Notes: a model not told the origin generated them from the sequence alone. DNA of 64,000 bases from Angiostrongylus vasorum (GCA_018806985.1 JADANN010000177.1:124001-188000); one strand, 5' to 3'; shown: positions 47,231 through 59,840, counted from the first letter of the stretch. Numbers and translations are program-made.

Positions 47231-48083
47231 GACCACCACACCTGACTACATCTGATTGTACAGCATCAGGTGAGTAACCCTGCCGGACAACACTTTTCGC
47301 AATAGCAGGTGACCTTTAGTCTTGAAGGCGGGAAGGGCGAGTACAGAGAGAGGTAATGATGACGACGATGATGATGGTAATGAAAAGTGTAATGCAATCA
47401 TTACTTAAGAGTACTACCACCATATTGTACGACACAACTTCCCCCACAGAAGAATATTAACGATCATGTGCGTACGTGACGTGTTAGTGGCAGACAGCAC
47501 ATCGCTATCATCTGCGTTTTATCGTAATTTTAAATCACTGTAGTCCTATTTCCACCCCCCCCCCTCCCCCTATAGCAGATCCCTCAAAAAAAAAGAACTC
47601 TTTTTCACTTATTCTTCTATTCAGTTAAGAATTTAGCACTTTAGTTATGCTTGATAGTGGCTGAAACAAGGCCAAGAACTCGGAGAACACACCAGAATTT
47701 AGTGTTGTTGCACATAACTTAGTTAGTTACCAGATTTTCTTAGAAGTCTCAACACCGTATTAGATTCCATGTGGGGGGGTACTATATGGTGATAAATCGA
47801 TAGAAAATAAAGAGAGGAGAGAAAAAAAGCAACATGTAATGATGTCATAGAAATGTCACGATTGCACACTACCGCACTCCATCAATAAATGAGTAACACT
47901 CGTTAACGTTTAGGTATTTCGATGATTATGACGACAAAGCTTGGATTATAGGCTAAAAACTAATGGAAAAATTCGTAAAAGGAAACGGAAAGTGCGGAAA
48001 GGAAAACACTACTATCAAATGGGTTACTGTGGAAGATCCTAAGAAAAATTTACTTGATAGTTTCAGTGGTATCGTAATCTTTA
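47231..48083. other. No gene recognised
   Basis: AT-rich DNA with a C-rich run near 47553. CAG before GTGAGT at about 47266 (plus) is a good donor-like site, but the sequence before it encodes nothing recognisable. Confidence 0.35.
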
Positions 48084-48475
48084 AGTATACTTGGATACTT
48101 GGATGGCCCGTCCTCACTAGTTCTGCGTGCCCCAACACAATCACCATTTATCGGAGATTTGCTCGTTAAGTCATTGTGGTTCCCTGGAATCCCGAGGTCA
48201 GCCTGGGCAAAGTCTGCTCCAGGTCGTCACCACCACAGATACTCGCTGCCCTTGTGGACCAGAGGGAGATATACCACCATGCCACTAGTTTGGTACCAGG
48301 ACGATGACGGATCATGGTATTTGTTTACTCTTAGCTGGGCTTCCTGATGGAAACGCCGGACTTCTTCTCAGCTTGGGAGACCCTACTAGAGGGACGAATC
48401 CCCCGCTGTACATCGCGGCCCGACACCCAGGAACACCTCCAGCCAAGAAGAGGCGTGCTAAACCGTTGAGACGGA
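48084..48475 (+). repeat. Dispersed repeat family B, full-length
   Basis: Starts TATACTTGGATACTTGGATG and contains ACCATTTATCGGAGATTTGC, GCTTCCTGATGGAAACGCCG and CGACACCCAGGAACACCTCC. The frames of 63-82 codons here are repeat-derived. Confidence 0.8.
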
Positions 48476-48558
48476 TCCCAAATATACGTGAATAAGCACA
48501 ATAATATCGAAAAGATTAATAAATGAATATAAAACCTTGAAAAGCATTAAAGAAGACG

Positions 48559-48821
48559 CTAAAGATGTGTTAGTGCACAAGTAACATTCTCCCAGTAGTT
48601 CGCCGCTTCACTGTAGCTTTTGCCCTTCCTGTGCGGCAAAATGTGATACACAGTAGAATATTCGTCATCCAGGAAGGTTTCACAAACTGAGGATTGGATA
48701 TTTTTACCTGGGAGCGTAGTTGAAGCACACCTATGGTACAGCATACTATGATGAGCATACTGTAATTATCTTCTCGCCAGAAACAACAAACACAAGGCAT
48801 ACCACCAAAAATGTTATGCAT
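48559..48821 (-). other. Unassigned open frames, possible exons
   Basis: One frame reads TTLPGKNIQSSVCETFLDDE, then YSTVYHILPHRKGKSYSEAA and NYWENVTCALTHL. A donor-like CAG/GTAAAA and an acceptor-like CCGCACAG lie within it. No family assigned. Confidence 0.2.
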
Positions 48822-49654
48822 TTTGTATCCCTTATGAGGCTGTGGTGCACGACAAAGACAAATAAGTAGAGTTCTCTGGTGTGTGGTCGAGTTAATTGAT
48901 GATTATTGGGTCCGCAAGTAATACACGTGAATGTAAAAGTAACGAGGCTATAGAGATGGCTCTTTGCCCTTTACAGAATAACCTTTATTTTACCGTTAAT
49001 CTTACACATATTACTTGACACAAGGCCCGCGTATCTGCCCTACATTGAAAGTGTTTAACCATAGGGCACACCATCAGGCATGGCAGCATGACTTGTTGCC
49101 CTGGCTGCTCTCAGAGCTTTGCCATTCGTTTGGATATTTATTACGCACATTATAGCGGTTCCATTTGCTTTCAGACGACATGGAAAGATCGCTACCATCC
49201 ACCTTCATCACTATGTTCCCCGATTGATATCTTCTTCGCTCACCGCTCCTTCGATTTGCTTACGCTAGAATAATGTTGATGATGTTTATTAATGCCTCAC
49301 TCTCTTTCACCACCAGCATATTAAAGTTATCGTCGATCGTCATGTAACGACTGCGCGTCGTTAATCTAGCAACTGTCTCAGATACTTGCACTCCTTACAA
49401 GTTCTCTAGGAAAGTCACCATTGCCACATTAATTCATCTCCCTTCAATCTCTCTGATCGCAAATCAAATTGATATCTTTTGAAAAATTTGTGATCTGTGA
49501 ATTATCCTACTTAACAATTTGTCACTTTACATAATCTCTTTCCTCGTTGCTGGTGCAACCTCTTCATCGCTATGACATTCTTGCACAGTGCTCACGTAAA
49601 TATTTACGCTAATGTAGTTGTCCTAATTTTTGTTACATAAAGCAAGAACAAAGC

Positions 49655-49910
49655 TCTGGGCGTTTATCAATCCCTCAGGGATGCGCCATGCATTCGACTT
49701 CATTAAGCATCGTTGGAGGGAATGCATATCTGGCCTTTACAATGACTCGCGTTGGCCTATCGATGTATCGCGCCAGTGCTGCTATCCTCCCAGACAAGTC
49801 TGGTAGCAATTTACAGAGCCCGGAGGCATAGAAGGCTTGGTGGGCGCAGGGATCGATTCCACGTGTGTGTTGCAGGACTCCTCTGACCACTGCGCCGCAC
49901 GCGTCCATAT
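49655..49910 (-). repeat. tRNA-derived SINE family C
   Basis: On the minus strand it shows GGAATCGATCCCTGCGCCC, the GTAAATTGCTACCAGACTTG block and the tail near 49660. The open frames of 77 and 127 codons over it are repeat-derived. Confidence 0.75.
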
Positions 49911-49919
49911 ATTGTTAAA

Positions 49920-51290
49920 TAAACAGTACTTTTATTTACACTTTTATATCCTCACAAATCTGTTTCGTACTGCTCTACATCACTGCTACCACGACTTCTT
50001 ACACATACTAGGACTTCCCAATGAAACAGTTTGTAATTTGCCGTATATGCAAGTACCTAACTTCACTGTGTGCTTATCATGTACATATTATATGTATGAA
50101 TGGTCTAACTACCCAGGCTTGAGATTACGAGCTGAACATCAACAAAATATACAACGTGACAAAAGAAGGGAAGCAATTACCACACCAGCTAACCAAGACA
50201 GGTCAATGACAGGGGAATAGATAAAGGTTTCCTTGACAAGTAGACATAGGTTGTTACCACAGTTTTTTCGGACTTCGTCTTCTTCAGAATCTGGAAAGGG
50301 TCCTAGTGAAAGGAAATCTCCTCGGTCAAATTTTCATAATCTTAAAAGAAAAAAACTCAAATCCCGAATTTTAATCATGTGGAAAACAGCTTCTTTAAAA
50401 ACTCACCTTTCTTATAAAACTTCCACTTTCAAAATCATCTGCGCCATGCCTTTGTTCTCTATGCATGCGTAGTGCAGTACTGTTTTCCAACTTATGTACT
50501 TCATCTAGATTTTCTTTTATGTGGGCACAGAGTGGTTTTACCGGTTTGGCCTGTGTACTTATCATCGGAATCTTTAGAAGAGATTGGGTACACCGTAGCC
50601 AAACTCATGCAATCATTGTCTGTACTGTTAGGTCATGTCACTTCGTGTAATACATAGACGATTTCTACAAGCGGCTACGAATTAGCCGGAGTCTGAGAGT
50701 GTTCGATGCTATTTCAATCATTACGACTAATTTCTACAGACCGGCTCTTTTTAGCATCGAGTTGTGGCTGCGCTTACTTGGTTGGAAATGAAGGACGGGT
50801 TAAACGAGGCATTATTTTTCCCTATATCTACGTTATGGAATCTTGGCTTTTCTTCTAAACCTATCCAGAGAAGCTACTATTTTAATTCAGAATGGTTGTT
50901 TGTCACGTCGATCTGAATGACTTCTCCTTCTGCTTTATTCCCGTACATACACTGTTCTCAGCATGACATGTTCTTCACAAGTGCCCTCTTTGATATAAAT
51001 TTTTCGTATTTTTTTCCGATGAAGTATCCAAATTCTTTAGCCATTAGGTTTGAAATCACCAATTATTTCGTACCTTAAGACCGAACTACCAACATGGGCC
51101 ATTTTACATCTACTTATCGTTTTATGGAAACGCGAGAGTTAGCATCTCCTGAAGTACACCCGTCCTTAACGGTATGGATAAACCAACGGACAGAATAACG
51201 TGGTTTATGAATTTAACTCTGATATAGAATAACGTAGTCTATAAATTTAAATCTGATATATTTGCTAACAACGAAATCTTACTCGACCAT
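49920..51290. mobile_element. Degraded Penelope-like fragments of a different subfamily
   Basis: The minus strand at about 50650-50400 encodes a decayed GIY-YIG-like stretch (KYTGQTGK, then HREQRHGADDFE) comparable to the nuclease region at 54.8 kb. On the minus strand at 50300-50260 a tail reads CTGAAGAAGACGAAGTCCG, hammerhead-like but with a damaged GAAA box. On the plus strand, 51070-51210 resembles the 63040-63180 reverse transcriptase region (GAACTACCAACATGGGCC versus GAGCTACCAACATGTCCC). Both orientations are therefore present. Confidence 0.5.
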
Positions 51291-52289
51291 CTAAGTAGTA
51301 GTAGTTAAAAGCAATATTTCCGACGATAATGGTTAAAGAATGTGAATGATTCGTCTGAAAAAAAAACACGCCATGTTTCTAGCCACTAGTGTGTGTACGG
51401 AAAAGAGAATAGGAGCAACCACTCAGATCGACGTGGGAAACAGCCATTTCAAACGGAAATTGTAGGCTAAGATTAACGATAACAACGCCATGTCTTTATC
51501 ACGATTGTTTTTGTTAGTATTACTAGTGCTACACTATACTACCTAAGCCAATACCTTGGCAATTAGCCTCAGTGGTATGTGGCACGTCCACAGGGTGTGA
51601 GTATACACTGAACATGGATCAAAGCGAGCATGTTATTGCTAACCGTGATATAGCTGGATGGATTCAGTGAATAAACTCATTACTTCTGCTGCATCGAAGT
51701 GACTTCAGCATTTGAGGGTGCGGTTAGAATGTAAACAGAACACATACTATACGAAAGCCAATAACATGCAGCTAAAAGGCGAATGAAGTCGCATACAAAA
51801 CGGTTTGTGTAATTCAGATTAGGTAAACTCCAACAATCTACTCCGATAAAAACACACCAATCCAGCCACGGCCAGACGTGACGAGTCACATGATGGTGCA
51901 CTCTTATAGTGGTTGAGAAATTAACATTAATGTAAAGGAAATCAAACAAAAGTGTGATGTTCTTCGTGTCCATCGCGGAGCTTATTGGGCAGCTGTTTGG
52001 ATATTTGACGAATGAAGAAGAGAGATGGCCATTCGAGTCACTCAGTGATGGATGAAATTTACAGCTGTGACAAATAATGAAGTAATGCGGAACCAGTAAG
52101 AATAACTAGTTCAAGAAAATAGTTAAAAGTTACGATAATGTGCTCATCATCCAAAATGGAACGTTTTCAAAAAATTTGTTTGTTAAACTGCGATGTTTAT
52201 AACCAATGAGGTGGTGACTCCATCAACACCTGACCTTACTTTGAAATTATCAGTATATAACTATGGAGAACGACTAGCTTATTGATTAG
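51291..52289. other. No gene recognised; segment related to 25010-25165
   Basis: The minus strand at 51360-51300 and 52000-51940 shares sequence with 25165-25010 (for example TATCGTCGGAAATATTGCTT against TTTCGTCGGAAATATGGCTA). The 97-codon minus frame 51680-51973 has no recognised family. Confidence 0.3.
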
Positions 52290-53400
52290 ATGTCCCGGGT
52301 GGTACACATTTGGCCGCTGGTTCGATGCCGTGAATGGACGAACAGAGCTTTCATTTCTCTGGTGTCGGCAAATTTGCATGAGACTTATTGGAGCGAGTAA
52401 AAACACAAACTCAATACATCGACTGGTCCTTAAAGACTAGCGAACAATTCAAATATGCAATCAAATAGGTCTATGTTGCTATGAATGAAATTGAATGCGT
52501 GGCAAATGCAACGTGGATTAGTAACGGTGAGCACTTTTTTACCTTTTGTCCTTTAACGTGCAAAAAATATTAAAGACATGCGACATTTAACAGTTTTAGG
52601 TCCGCATTGAATCATCTTCACCCATACAATCTTAGAGGATTTCGCATCGGGATGCAACTTATCGCTGCTTGGTTCTGGCCGTAGGAAAGCGATCTAGATC
52701 CTTTAATGCTTCCATTCCAAGCGCAGTTCGTAGCGAACTTCGACAAATCTGGTTGGATATCGCCAATTAAAAAGGTGTCATACCACGACGAAATTAACTA
52801 GAATGGACAGGCGTAATTTGATTTAATGCTCGTGAGCGAAGTACACAAACCCTTCCAGTAAAATTCTCATAATGTATTTAGCAGTGATTCTCTACGGACA
52901 TCGGAATAGACTTTCTTCCAACGTTTTCCTTTTATCGTGAACGCTGCTCACGGAATGCGCCTAGGATTTTATTGGTGACCTGGATAGAACTAATCCGATG
53001 AACAAACAGCATACTCAACCACCACCTCCTCAACGACTACGTTTCTTCTGTAATTTGCGAAAAATACCTTCTTTTCTGATGCATTACCGCATCATCGCGG
53101 CGAAGCGGTCTTTCTGACCGTCAAGCCAAACCAGATGCTCCAGCACCATTCTCACCTCGTGCGATAATTCGAAAGATTACCTTCTAGTAAACCTCATTCT
53201 TAATAATTAAGTTTTATCTTAGGAACTGTTCTTGTTGAGCCAACTCGAGGTTATTATCACGTGTTCTTCGAATACGATAGGTAACAATAACTGAATGTGA
53301 TAGCTCGCTTTATGAATGAAAATACGGAACGGAAAATAGAAATTTTCATTCTCCAGAACGATTTATAGTCATAAAGTAACAAATCTTATTCCCATTTACA
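52290..53400. other. Degenerate SINE then unassigned DNA
   Basis: A plus-oriented, decayed family C SINE at about 52290-52545 (head TGGTACACATTTGGCCGCTG, GGTTCGATGCCG box). 52546-53400 shows no supported feature. Confidence 0.4.
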
Positions 53401-53734
53401 GAGAATGTCAACTTTTTGTGCCGATGTGATCTGGAAGATGGCACAGTCATCTGTATACGCGCAAATAAGGGGGGCTGGCAATGGGACATCGACTGGCACC
53501 AAGCTTTGCCATTGCGTTTATGTCTAGAGTGGTAGCCCCCCTTCTCGGTTTCAGGCCGCTACTCTACTGCAGATGTATAGATGATTTGTCGTCTTCTCTA
53601 CAGAGGAGGAGATGGACAAATGCTTCGAATTATTGAACGAGCAGTCAGAGTACATCAAGTTCACCCGGGAGAAACCGAAAGACGACTGGCTCCCGTTTCT
53701 AAACGGTCAAATTAACTTATCAAGTAACATGCGT

Positions 53735-54040
53735 CGTTTTCTTGTTCAGCAATCACGAGGTTGTTAAACAGCACACATTTACTTCCATAGAAAAACACAA
53801 TACAATATAACAGTAGCTGACGTTTCGATAGTATCGCCTTCTTCAGAGCCTGGCAGGGTAAACTGATATACAGTCTACTAGGCCAAACCCCGCGTGTGAT
53901 CTCTGGGCATTCCTACCTGCTATTCATTGTGGGGGTTTTTGGCATTTATCCAAAACGGTTCAAGAAGTTTCGCGCTGGGGTTTTAGCCTCCTGTGAAACG
54001 ATATTGACTTTTACCTCAAAATCATCTCCGCTATGCTTTT
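53735..54040 (-). mobile_element. Inverted Penelope 3' end nested in the plus-strand copy
   Basis: The minus strand runs from KHSGDDFEVK (nuclease C-terminal end, about 54030) through AATGCCAAAAACCCC to the tail with GCTGTTTAACAACCTCGTGA near 53765. Its hammerhead-like region (53850-53815) has CTGAAGA but a damaged stem (GGC/ATC). Confidence 0.8.
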
Positions 54041-54090
54041 GTATTTGTATTATAAAGTAGCGGTTACATGACAAAGTGGTACCGAAAACT

Positions 54091-54560
54091 AAGTAACAAA
54101 AACATCCTGGTTCACTCCCTTTCCTCCCACCCCCTCACACACAAAGAGGGTGCTTGTGAGATGTTTCAAATAGCCACCTCTATGTGCATAAGTAGGGAAC
54201 TAAAAAGAAGAATCGCACGACTTGTCTCGGCAAATAGCCATCTCCAATGGCTACGAAATTGTAACCTCACGAGATAAGTTTCGAAGGAGAACAACGCTCC
54301 AACACGAACGGTTTGGCCGAAACATAAGTAACAAAAAACATCCTGGTTCACTCCCTTTCCTCCCACCCTCACACACAAAGAGGGTGCTTGTGAGATGTTT
54401 CAAATAGCCACCTCTATGTGCATAAGTAGGGAACTAAAAGAAGAATCGCACGACTTGTCTCGGCAAATAGCCATCTCCAATGGCTACGAAATTGTAACCT
54501 CACGAGATGTTTCGAAGGAGAACAACGCTCCAACACGAACGGTTTGGCCGAAACAAAGTC
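54091..54560 (+). repeat. 235-bp tandem duplication inside Penelope element
   Basis: Units 54091-54325 and 54326-54560 are nearly identical. Both begin AAGTAACAAAAA-ACATCCTG and contain TCTCGGCAAATAGCCATCTC. The single-copy equivalent is at 63770-64000. Confidence 0.9.
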
Positions 54561-54965
54561 CCATTTATCTTGCCCTTCATTAGCGATGAAATAAGTGGAG
54601 CGATGAAGCGATGCTTAAGAAGGGCAGATTTAGAGGGATCGGTAGCGATAATTGAAATACCACCGAATACTCTTCGCCGTCAGTTAATTCGTAACCGCCT
54701 ATATGACCGTCTATGTGAAACACAAAATTGCGTAATCTGCCCTTATGGCAGTGACGGTGACTGCATAAGTTCAGGTACGATATACCTGATCTCTTGTGCC
54801 ACTTGCGTAGACGAATATATTGGCGAAACGGGCAGACCTTTATGTATCCGCATAAATGAACAAGGATACAAAAAGCATAGCGGAGACGATTTTGATATAA
54901 CAGTCGCTATTCTCGCACAGGATCCTAAACACCAACGCGAAAACTCCTCGAGGCTTTTTGAATAA
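54540..54965 (+). CDS. Penelope-like GIY-YIG endonuclease domain (fragment)
   Basis: The frame encodes [40 protein letters not shown] and VICPYGSD. The GIY-YIG-like core follows: TIYLISC, 8 residues on EYIGETGR, then LCIRINEQ, and a stop at 54963-54965. The cysteines before the core (CVICPYG, CATC) are typical of Penelope endonuclease linkers. The upstream reverse transcriptase is broken, so the reading frame is a remnant. Confidence 0.8.
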   Translation, partial: RFGRNKVPFILPFISDEISGAMKRCLRRADLEGSVAIIEIPPNTLRRQLIRNRLYDRLCETQNCVICPYGSDGDCISSGTIYLISCATCVDEYIGETGRPLCIRINEQGYKKHSGDDFDITVAILAQDPKHQRENSSRLFE

Positions 54966-55240
54966 ATGCCAAAAACCCCACAACGAATGGCAGGGAGGAA
55001 TGCCCCGAGATTACGCGTGATCTCGCCCCTTAGCTTCGTATCGGTCGTTGATGTGGGGGTGGTGCAGTCGTCAACCATGTGCGACTCTGAGCGGCTGTTC
55101 TTCCTCGGTGGAAGACAGGTGAAAAAAGCGGTGGGTTTTCTCGAGAAACCGTAGATCTTGTAATTGTCGTTCAGATCTTCATCTTTCTGACAGTGCTGTT
55201 GAAGCGTTTGACCAAGCAAGTTGCGTATTAGTGTACCCTT

Positions 55241-55282
55241 CCAAGCTCTGAAGAAGGCGATTCTGCCGAAACGTCAGCTACG
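55241..55282 (+). ncRNA. Hammerhead-ribozyme-like motif in Penelope 3' tail
   Basis: AGCT before CTGAAGA (55248-55254), stem GGC/GCC with loop GATTCT, GAAA (55268-55271), GTC (55273-55275) and AGCT (55276-55279), which can pair with the AGCT preceding CTGAAGA. All core boxes are intact, as in the motif at 3371-3410. Confidence 0.65.
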
Positions 55283-55439
55283 ATTGTGTTGTATGTGTGT
55301 TATTGCACGGAAGTAAACGTATGTTGTTTAACAACCTCGCGACTGTTGAGAGAGAAAACGAGGAATTCATAACCCAATGCCGAGGTTAATAGAAAGTCGA
55401 TCCTGGGTACTATTACAGTCATTTGTAAAAATCAAGCCG

Positions 55440-57430
55440 TCATCCGTAATTCGGTACTGGGCTTGTCTGGAAGGATCAAAACAATAACTGTTTATATCAG
55501 TAGTTAAGCGCAAGTTATGTATGTAGACCAAATGTCCATTTGATAACTTTTTACGATGTACAACTCAATGCGAATGTAATGGAATGCCTGACGGGTCCTT
55601 AGGGAACTCGTCAACACTGAAAAACTTTTACGTTTTATGAGATGAGTCTGGTATTTTAACAACCTCACGAATTCTCTATGATGACAAAACCACTTAATAG
55701 AAGTGATTATTGAATGACTGCTGGAATCTAGACTGCGGATGAATGCGATGAAAGAGAGAATACGTCGATAGGAAAAACTGGATCCAACCGACTAGAAGGA
55801 CGTATGAAATCGTTGTAATTTATCAAATGATTTGCTGACTTCAAAATATTCCTGGAGCAGATTCTTGTTGTTTTCTGGAGATTCAAAAAAAGAAACAAAA
55901 TAAATACAAACAGGAAAAAGTAGTCATTAGTGGAAAAAGCTGAAAGAGGATGAATCGATTACTTGTACATAAAACTGTAAAGAACTGAACTAATCAATAG
56001 AAATCGACAAATTCGGAGTTCAGTCAGTAACAGATTCGAGTTGATGTGGAACGTTCATGCTCAACAAATTGCTACGAGAGGAGGACAAAGAATATTTAAG
56101 CGACAAATTAGAAGGCTCCGATAAATCATTTGGACTAAACATGAAATTACCCCTTCTCTATGTGCTATGAATGAAGTCGATTGAATGAAAATTCCCCCCA
56201 AAAATTGGTCAACACCGAACTTTTTTTTAGTGATTTTCCTTTAAATGCACTGATTTAAAAAAGTGACAAACATTCACATTTCACAATGCGACTGCCTGCG
56301 GTGGTGAAGACCTGGGACAGACATTGGCCAGGCTCACCTCGGGATTCCAAAGAACCACAACGGCTTAACCAGCAAATCTCCGAAAAGTGGAGATTGTGCT
56401 GGGGCCCACACAACAAGTGAGGACGGGTCATTCAAGTATTAAGTTCTAGTAAGATTTAGAAATGATTTTAAGAGTGTAGTTCATGGAGGCACACCAGTTG
56501 AGTTTTCTCTCTCGTAGATTAGTGAAATGATCATCAAATAACTATAGTATCTTGTTTCGCATTCATTAATTCAATGATCACTGACGATTTCACCATTTAC
56601 CATGATCGCTGATACGAAAAGGCGCAACAATTCTGCAGCTTGTTGATTTGAAAATAAGGAAGACAAAGAGGATTTGAGAAAAAAAACATAGCAAAACATG
56701 TTCAGTGGAAAGACGTAAAATGGCTTTGAGATGAGAAAAAAAATTCAAGACTGAAAAACTTTCTAAAAAAACAGCTAAAAAAGACAATTTTGAGAGCAAT
56801 CAGGAAAAAAAAGCAGACCAAGTGTAGCTAGTGACTGGATGGAATATACAGGACAAGAACGGAAAAGACTGACTGTATTGAAAACGATAAGATTTCTATC
56901 AGACAACATGCAGAAAGAAACCAGAATAATTGATGTGACTGATTGAAGAGAATCCAAAAGAACAAAGGAGATGGAGTGTAACGGAGAAATGATGGGACTC
57001 CTATCAGTGATCGCGCTAACGGGTGCACATACCCGTTCTGAATCCCTGATAGGCGGCGATGGCTAATGCTGACTTGAGCGGAGAACTGGAAATGAGTGCA
57101 CGCACATTCATTTACAGAAAAATCGATCGTCTCATGAAATCATACATTTGGAGGGATATAGGGTTTAGCGCTGAGCTATTATTAGGTAAGCGCTGTGCAT
57201 TCGTCTCAATTTGTAGCAATGTGGAGATGGTTAAATGTATGATTGGTCTAATTCAATGACTGATGAGGGCATAACAATGCATAGAGACCGTTTATACCCT
57301 CCCATACAAGTCTACTACTTTACCGACCTCGGAGGGGCAGAGTTGGCCCTGGACTTGGGATTGAACCAAGAATAAAGTGCACATTATAGAGCACTTACGA
57401 AAATTGCGCTACACGCACTTCTCTGAAATC
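55440..57430. other. SINE-derived fragments, otherwise no gene recognised
   Basis: Family C fragments at about 55440-55635 (+), 56140-56225 (+, tail) and 57200-57425 (-, with AACCAAGAA-type B-box region). The remaining DNA is AT- and purine-rich. Confidence 0.4.
56285..56445 (-). repeat. Dispersed repeat family B, truncated
   Basis: Retains GCGACTGCCTGCGGTGGTGA, CAAAGAACCACAACGGCTTA and AGTGAGGACGGGTCATTCAA: the 5' 160 nt of the family, reversed. Confidence 0.75.
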
Positions 57431-59440
57431 ATGGAAATCAGTAGTAGTCGAAGATATATAGCGCAGCTAAAAAATGAAACAAAGGCTTGGGAGAACAGAA
57501 AAATGGAATCTGCAAGAGAGATTTAAAGAAATTTGTTTCGTTGGCAAACCATTTTGAAGGAACAAATAGTTTTTTTATGTGATGAAAAATGAATATGAAA
57601 ACAGAGAATAAACAACGTAGAGAAAAAGAGAAATTCTTTCAGTGTAGAGTTTCAAAATTTTACATTTCCCCCTTTCATTTCTAGAAAATGACTCGTTGGA
57701 CATAACCACTAGTTCAAAAGGAGATCAAGGTTTATGAAAGGGCTTCAGGCTTCGCCGCAACCTTGAAAGGAAGTGATGAGTCGAAGTGTTCTCGAGCGTT
57801 TTTTGTCTTTCTTTTTAGGAGAAGCAGTCCATTCACAATGAACAATTTGCAGAATTTGCAAGACCTTCAGAAAAGAAGAAGATATATTAGAGACTGACTT
57901 GTATGTCCAAATGAACAACGATACTCTTGGCTAGCGATTCCGAAAGTCAACTGAGTCCAGAACGGCAGTTTTTAGTAGTTCGAAATGCATCACTAACAGC
58001 TGCAGTTAATGTCTACATGTTTTTCTAAGGTTCAAATGAGAAGAAAAAATTCTTAAAGAAGCCAGTAAAACTCGTTACGCCATATTCCACAGAATCAAAC
58101 AAGGTCAGAAAAAAATGACATCTACGAACGAAGAGGAGATGAAAATGTATTGGACGGTGCAGGAGTAATAAATAGAAAAAAGGGAAAAAAGAGAGATATG
58201 AGAGACAAGGTTGGATCGATGGACAGAAATTGTAATACAACAGAGTAGAACATTAAAAAAATGGAACAGGGAGATCAGGGTTGCACGACATAGGTAGAAC
58301 ATCAAAGTCATTTCTATAAAGTTCGAGCTTAGGTCCGATAAACCGGACAGCCGGAGAAACATAGCAAAAACTGCGCTTTGTTTTGTGTTTCTTTGTGTTT
58401 CGATCGAATTTTCTAGAACAGAAACAGTGTGAAGGAGTCAAAGCAATGTAAAAGCAGGAGGACCATTTGCATTTAAACCATAGCTAACCAAGAAGCGAAA
58501 TGCAAATACACTATGGGGTAGCTGGTACCCATCGCCATATCGCCCGCACACGTGAAAAGACGCCTCCCGGATGATAGCCAGGTCCGAATCGGGCCGATTG
58601 TAATCGTGCACGTCTCGGCACCACACTACTCCATGCATAAACGGATAAACAGGAAAACCATCAGGTAGTGACATTTGTGTTCACAGAAACTTCATCTCCG
58701 AACGTTCTCAAGAACATCTGCTTGATGAGAGATGCAAACGAATTTTTGAAACAAACATAGTCTATTTTTGACTGCAGCACTGCATTTATGGAAACCATTT
58801 TGAACAGCTGGAATCGGGACAAATTATAAATGTAAAGTTGTGTAGTTGGGTACAGTACGGTACTTCGACTTTCGCACCACAATCAACCAGACAAGATTTA
58901 ACTTCTCTAGTGAAAACAGAAAATAAAAAACAACCTCCGTGCTCTTTTATGCACTACAATACTCGAGAATGCCGATATAGTTCTCTAAAAAAGTTCGTTA
59001 CAAAAAACCCCTCAAAACCCCTGAGAAAAAGAACAGCACCTTATTATTCTAGCCGGCGGCGTGGTAAAAAGCTCTTGGACGATTTTTCACGACTGTACGA
59101 GAAAAACTGCGTAGAAAAAGTACACTTTTGAAATAAAATATCTCGGAAGATCCTAAAGTTTCCATCCGAATAAAAAACCGGAAAAACAGGAAATTAATCA
59201 AGAGCCTCGGATGCATTGACCAGTTCTTGTGTACAACATAGTACAACTGGCGTTCACCTCTTCGCGTCCTTCGGTAAAATCAGAAATATTTGATTCTTTA
59301 CACGAGGAAATATATTACGCAACTATCGGGACTTCTTTCATTTGATATATTTCCTTGCATTACGTTCAATCACGAAAGCCTTCGGATTTGCGCGTGGATT
59401 CAGCTGTTGCTTGAGGATTTCTTGACTTCATTACAAATCA
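57431..59440. other. No gene assigned; GC-richer segment and one basic open frame
   Basis: 58480-58650 is GC-richer than its surroundings and open on the minus strand (MSLPDGFPVYPFMHGVVWCR onward). The plus frame 58838-59131 (97 codons) is Lys/Arg-rich (APYYSSRRRGKKLLDDFSRL). Neither shows a family motif or good splice sites. Confidence 0.25.
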
Positions 59441-59715
59441 GAACGCGCCTAGCGCAGTAGTTAGAAGTGTCCAGCAGTACAAACACGTACTTTGGTTAGG
59501 CCCTGTTTCCAAAACTCAGGACCATTCCATCTCTCTGGGGTCGGAAACTTAATATCAGACTTGCGTGGGATGATACTAGCTCTAACTTGATACATCGGTA
59601 GGCCACTGCGAGTCATTGTAATGTCCTGATATGCATTGAATAACCTCTATTTTTAACGAATTTGGAGCCATGCGCATCCTTCAGAAATTGGTCAACGAAG
59701 AACTTTTTATCCCTT
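59440..59715 (+). repeat. tRNA-derived SINE family C
   Basis: Head CGCGCCTAGCGCAGTAGTTA, body GGGGTCGGAAACTTAATATC and TACATCGGTAGGCCACTGCG, tail GGTCAACGAAGAAC. Confidence 0.75.
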
Positions 59716-59840
59716 CTTATCTTTTATAAATTCTGGTCGAGTTGATCCTGTCTGGTAATGGGATAGCGTTGCCAGGACATTAGCAGATCATCACCACGAG
59801 TATCCGCCATCATCTGTGGATTGGAGGAAGCCAACTGATC

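Larger units (their letters stand above)
53424..55433 (+). mobile_element. Penelope-like element (RT end, GIY-YIG nuclease, 3' tail), with a nested inverted copy
   Basis: 53424-53734 encodes the end of the reverse transcriptase (catalytic box YCRCIDD, then EQSEYIKF), comparable to 63480-63720. 53735-54040 is a minus-oriented 3' end of another Penelope copy. Coding resumes at about 54060 with TKWYRKLSNKN. 54091-54560 is a 235-bp tandem duplication. 54540-54963 encodes the GIY-YIG endonuclease region: TIYLISCATCVDEYIGETGR followed by PLCIRINEQ, ending RENSSRLFE and a stop. The 3' untranslated part carries a hammerhead-like motif and ends near 55433 with GCCGAGGTTAATAGAAAGTC. Stops and frameshifts make the copy non-functional. 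Confidence 0.85.

Noticed and set aside
54743..55219. 158-codon minus-strand frame
   Set aside because: Antisense shadow of the Penelope nuclease frame and its 3' tail.
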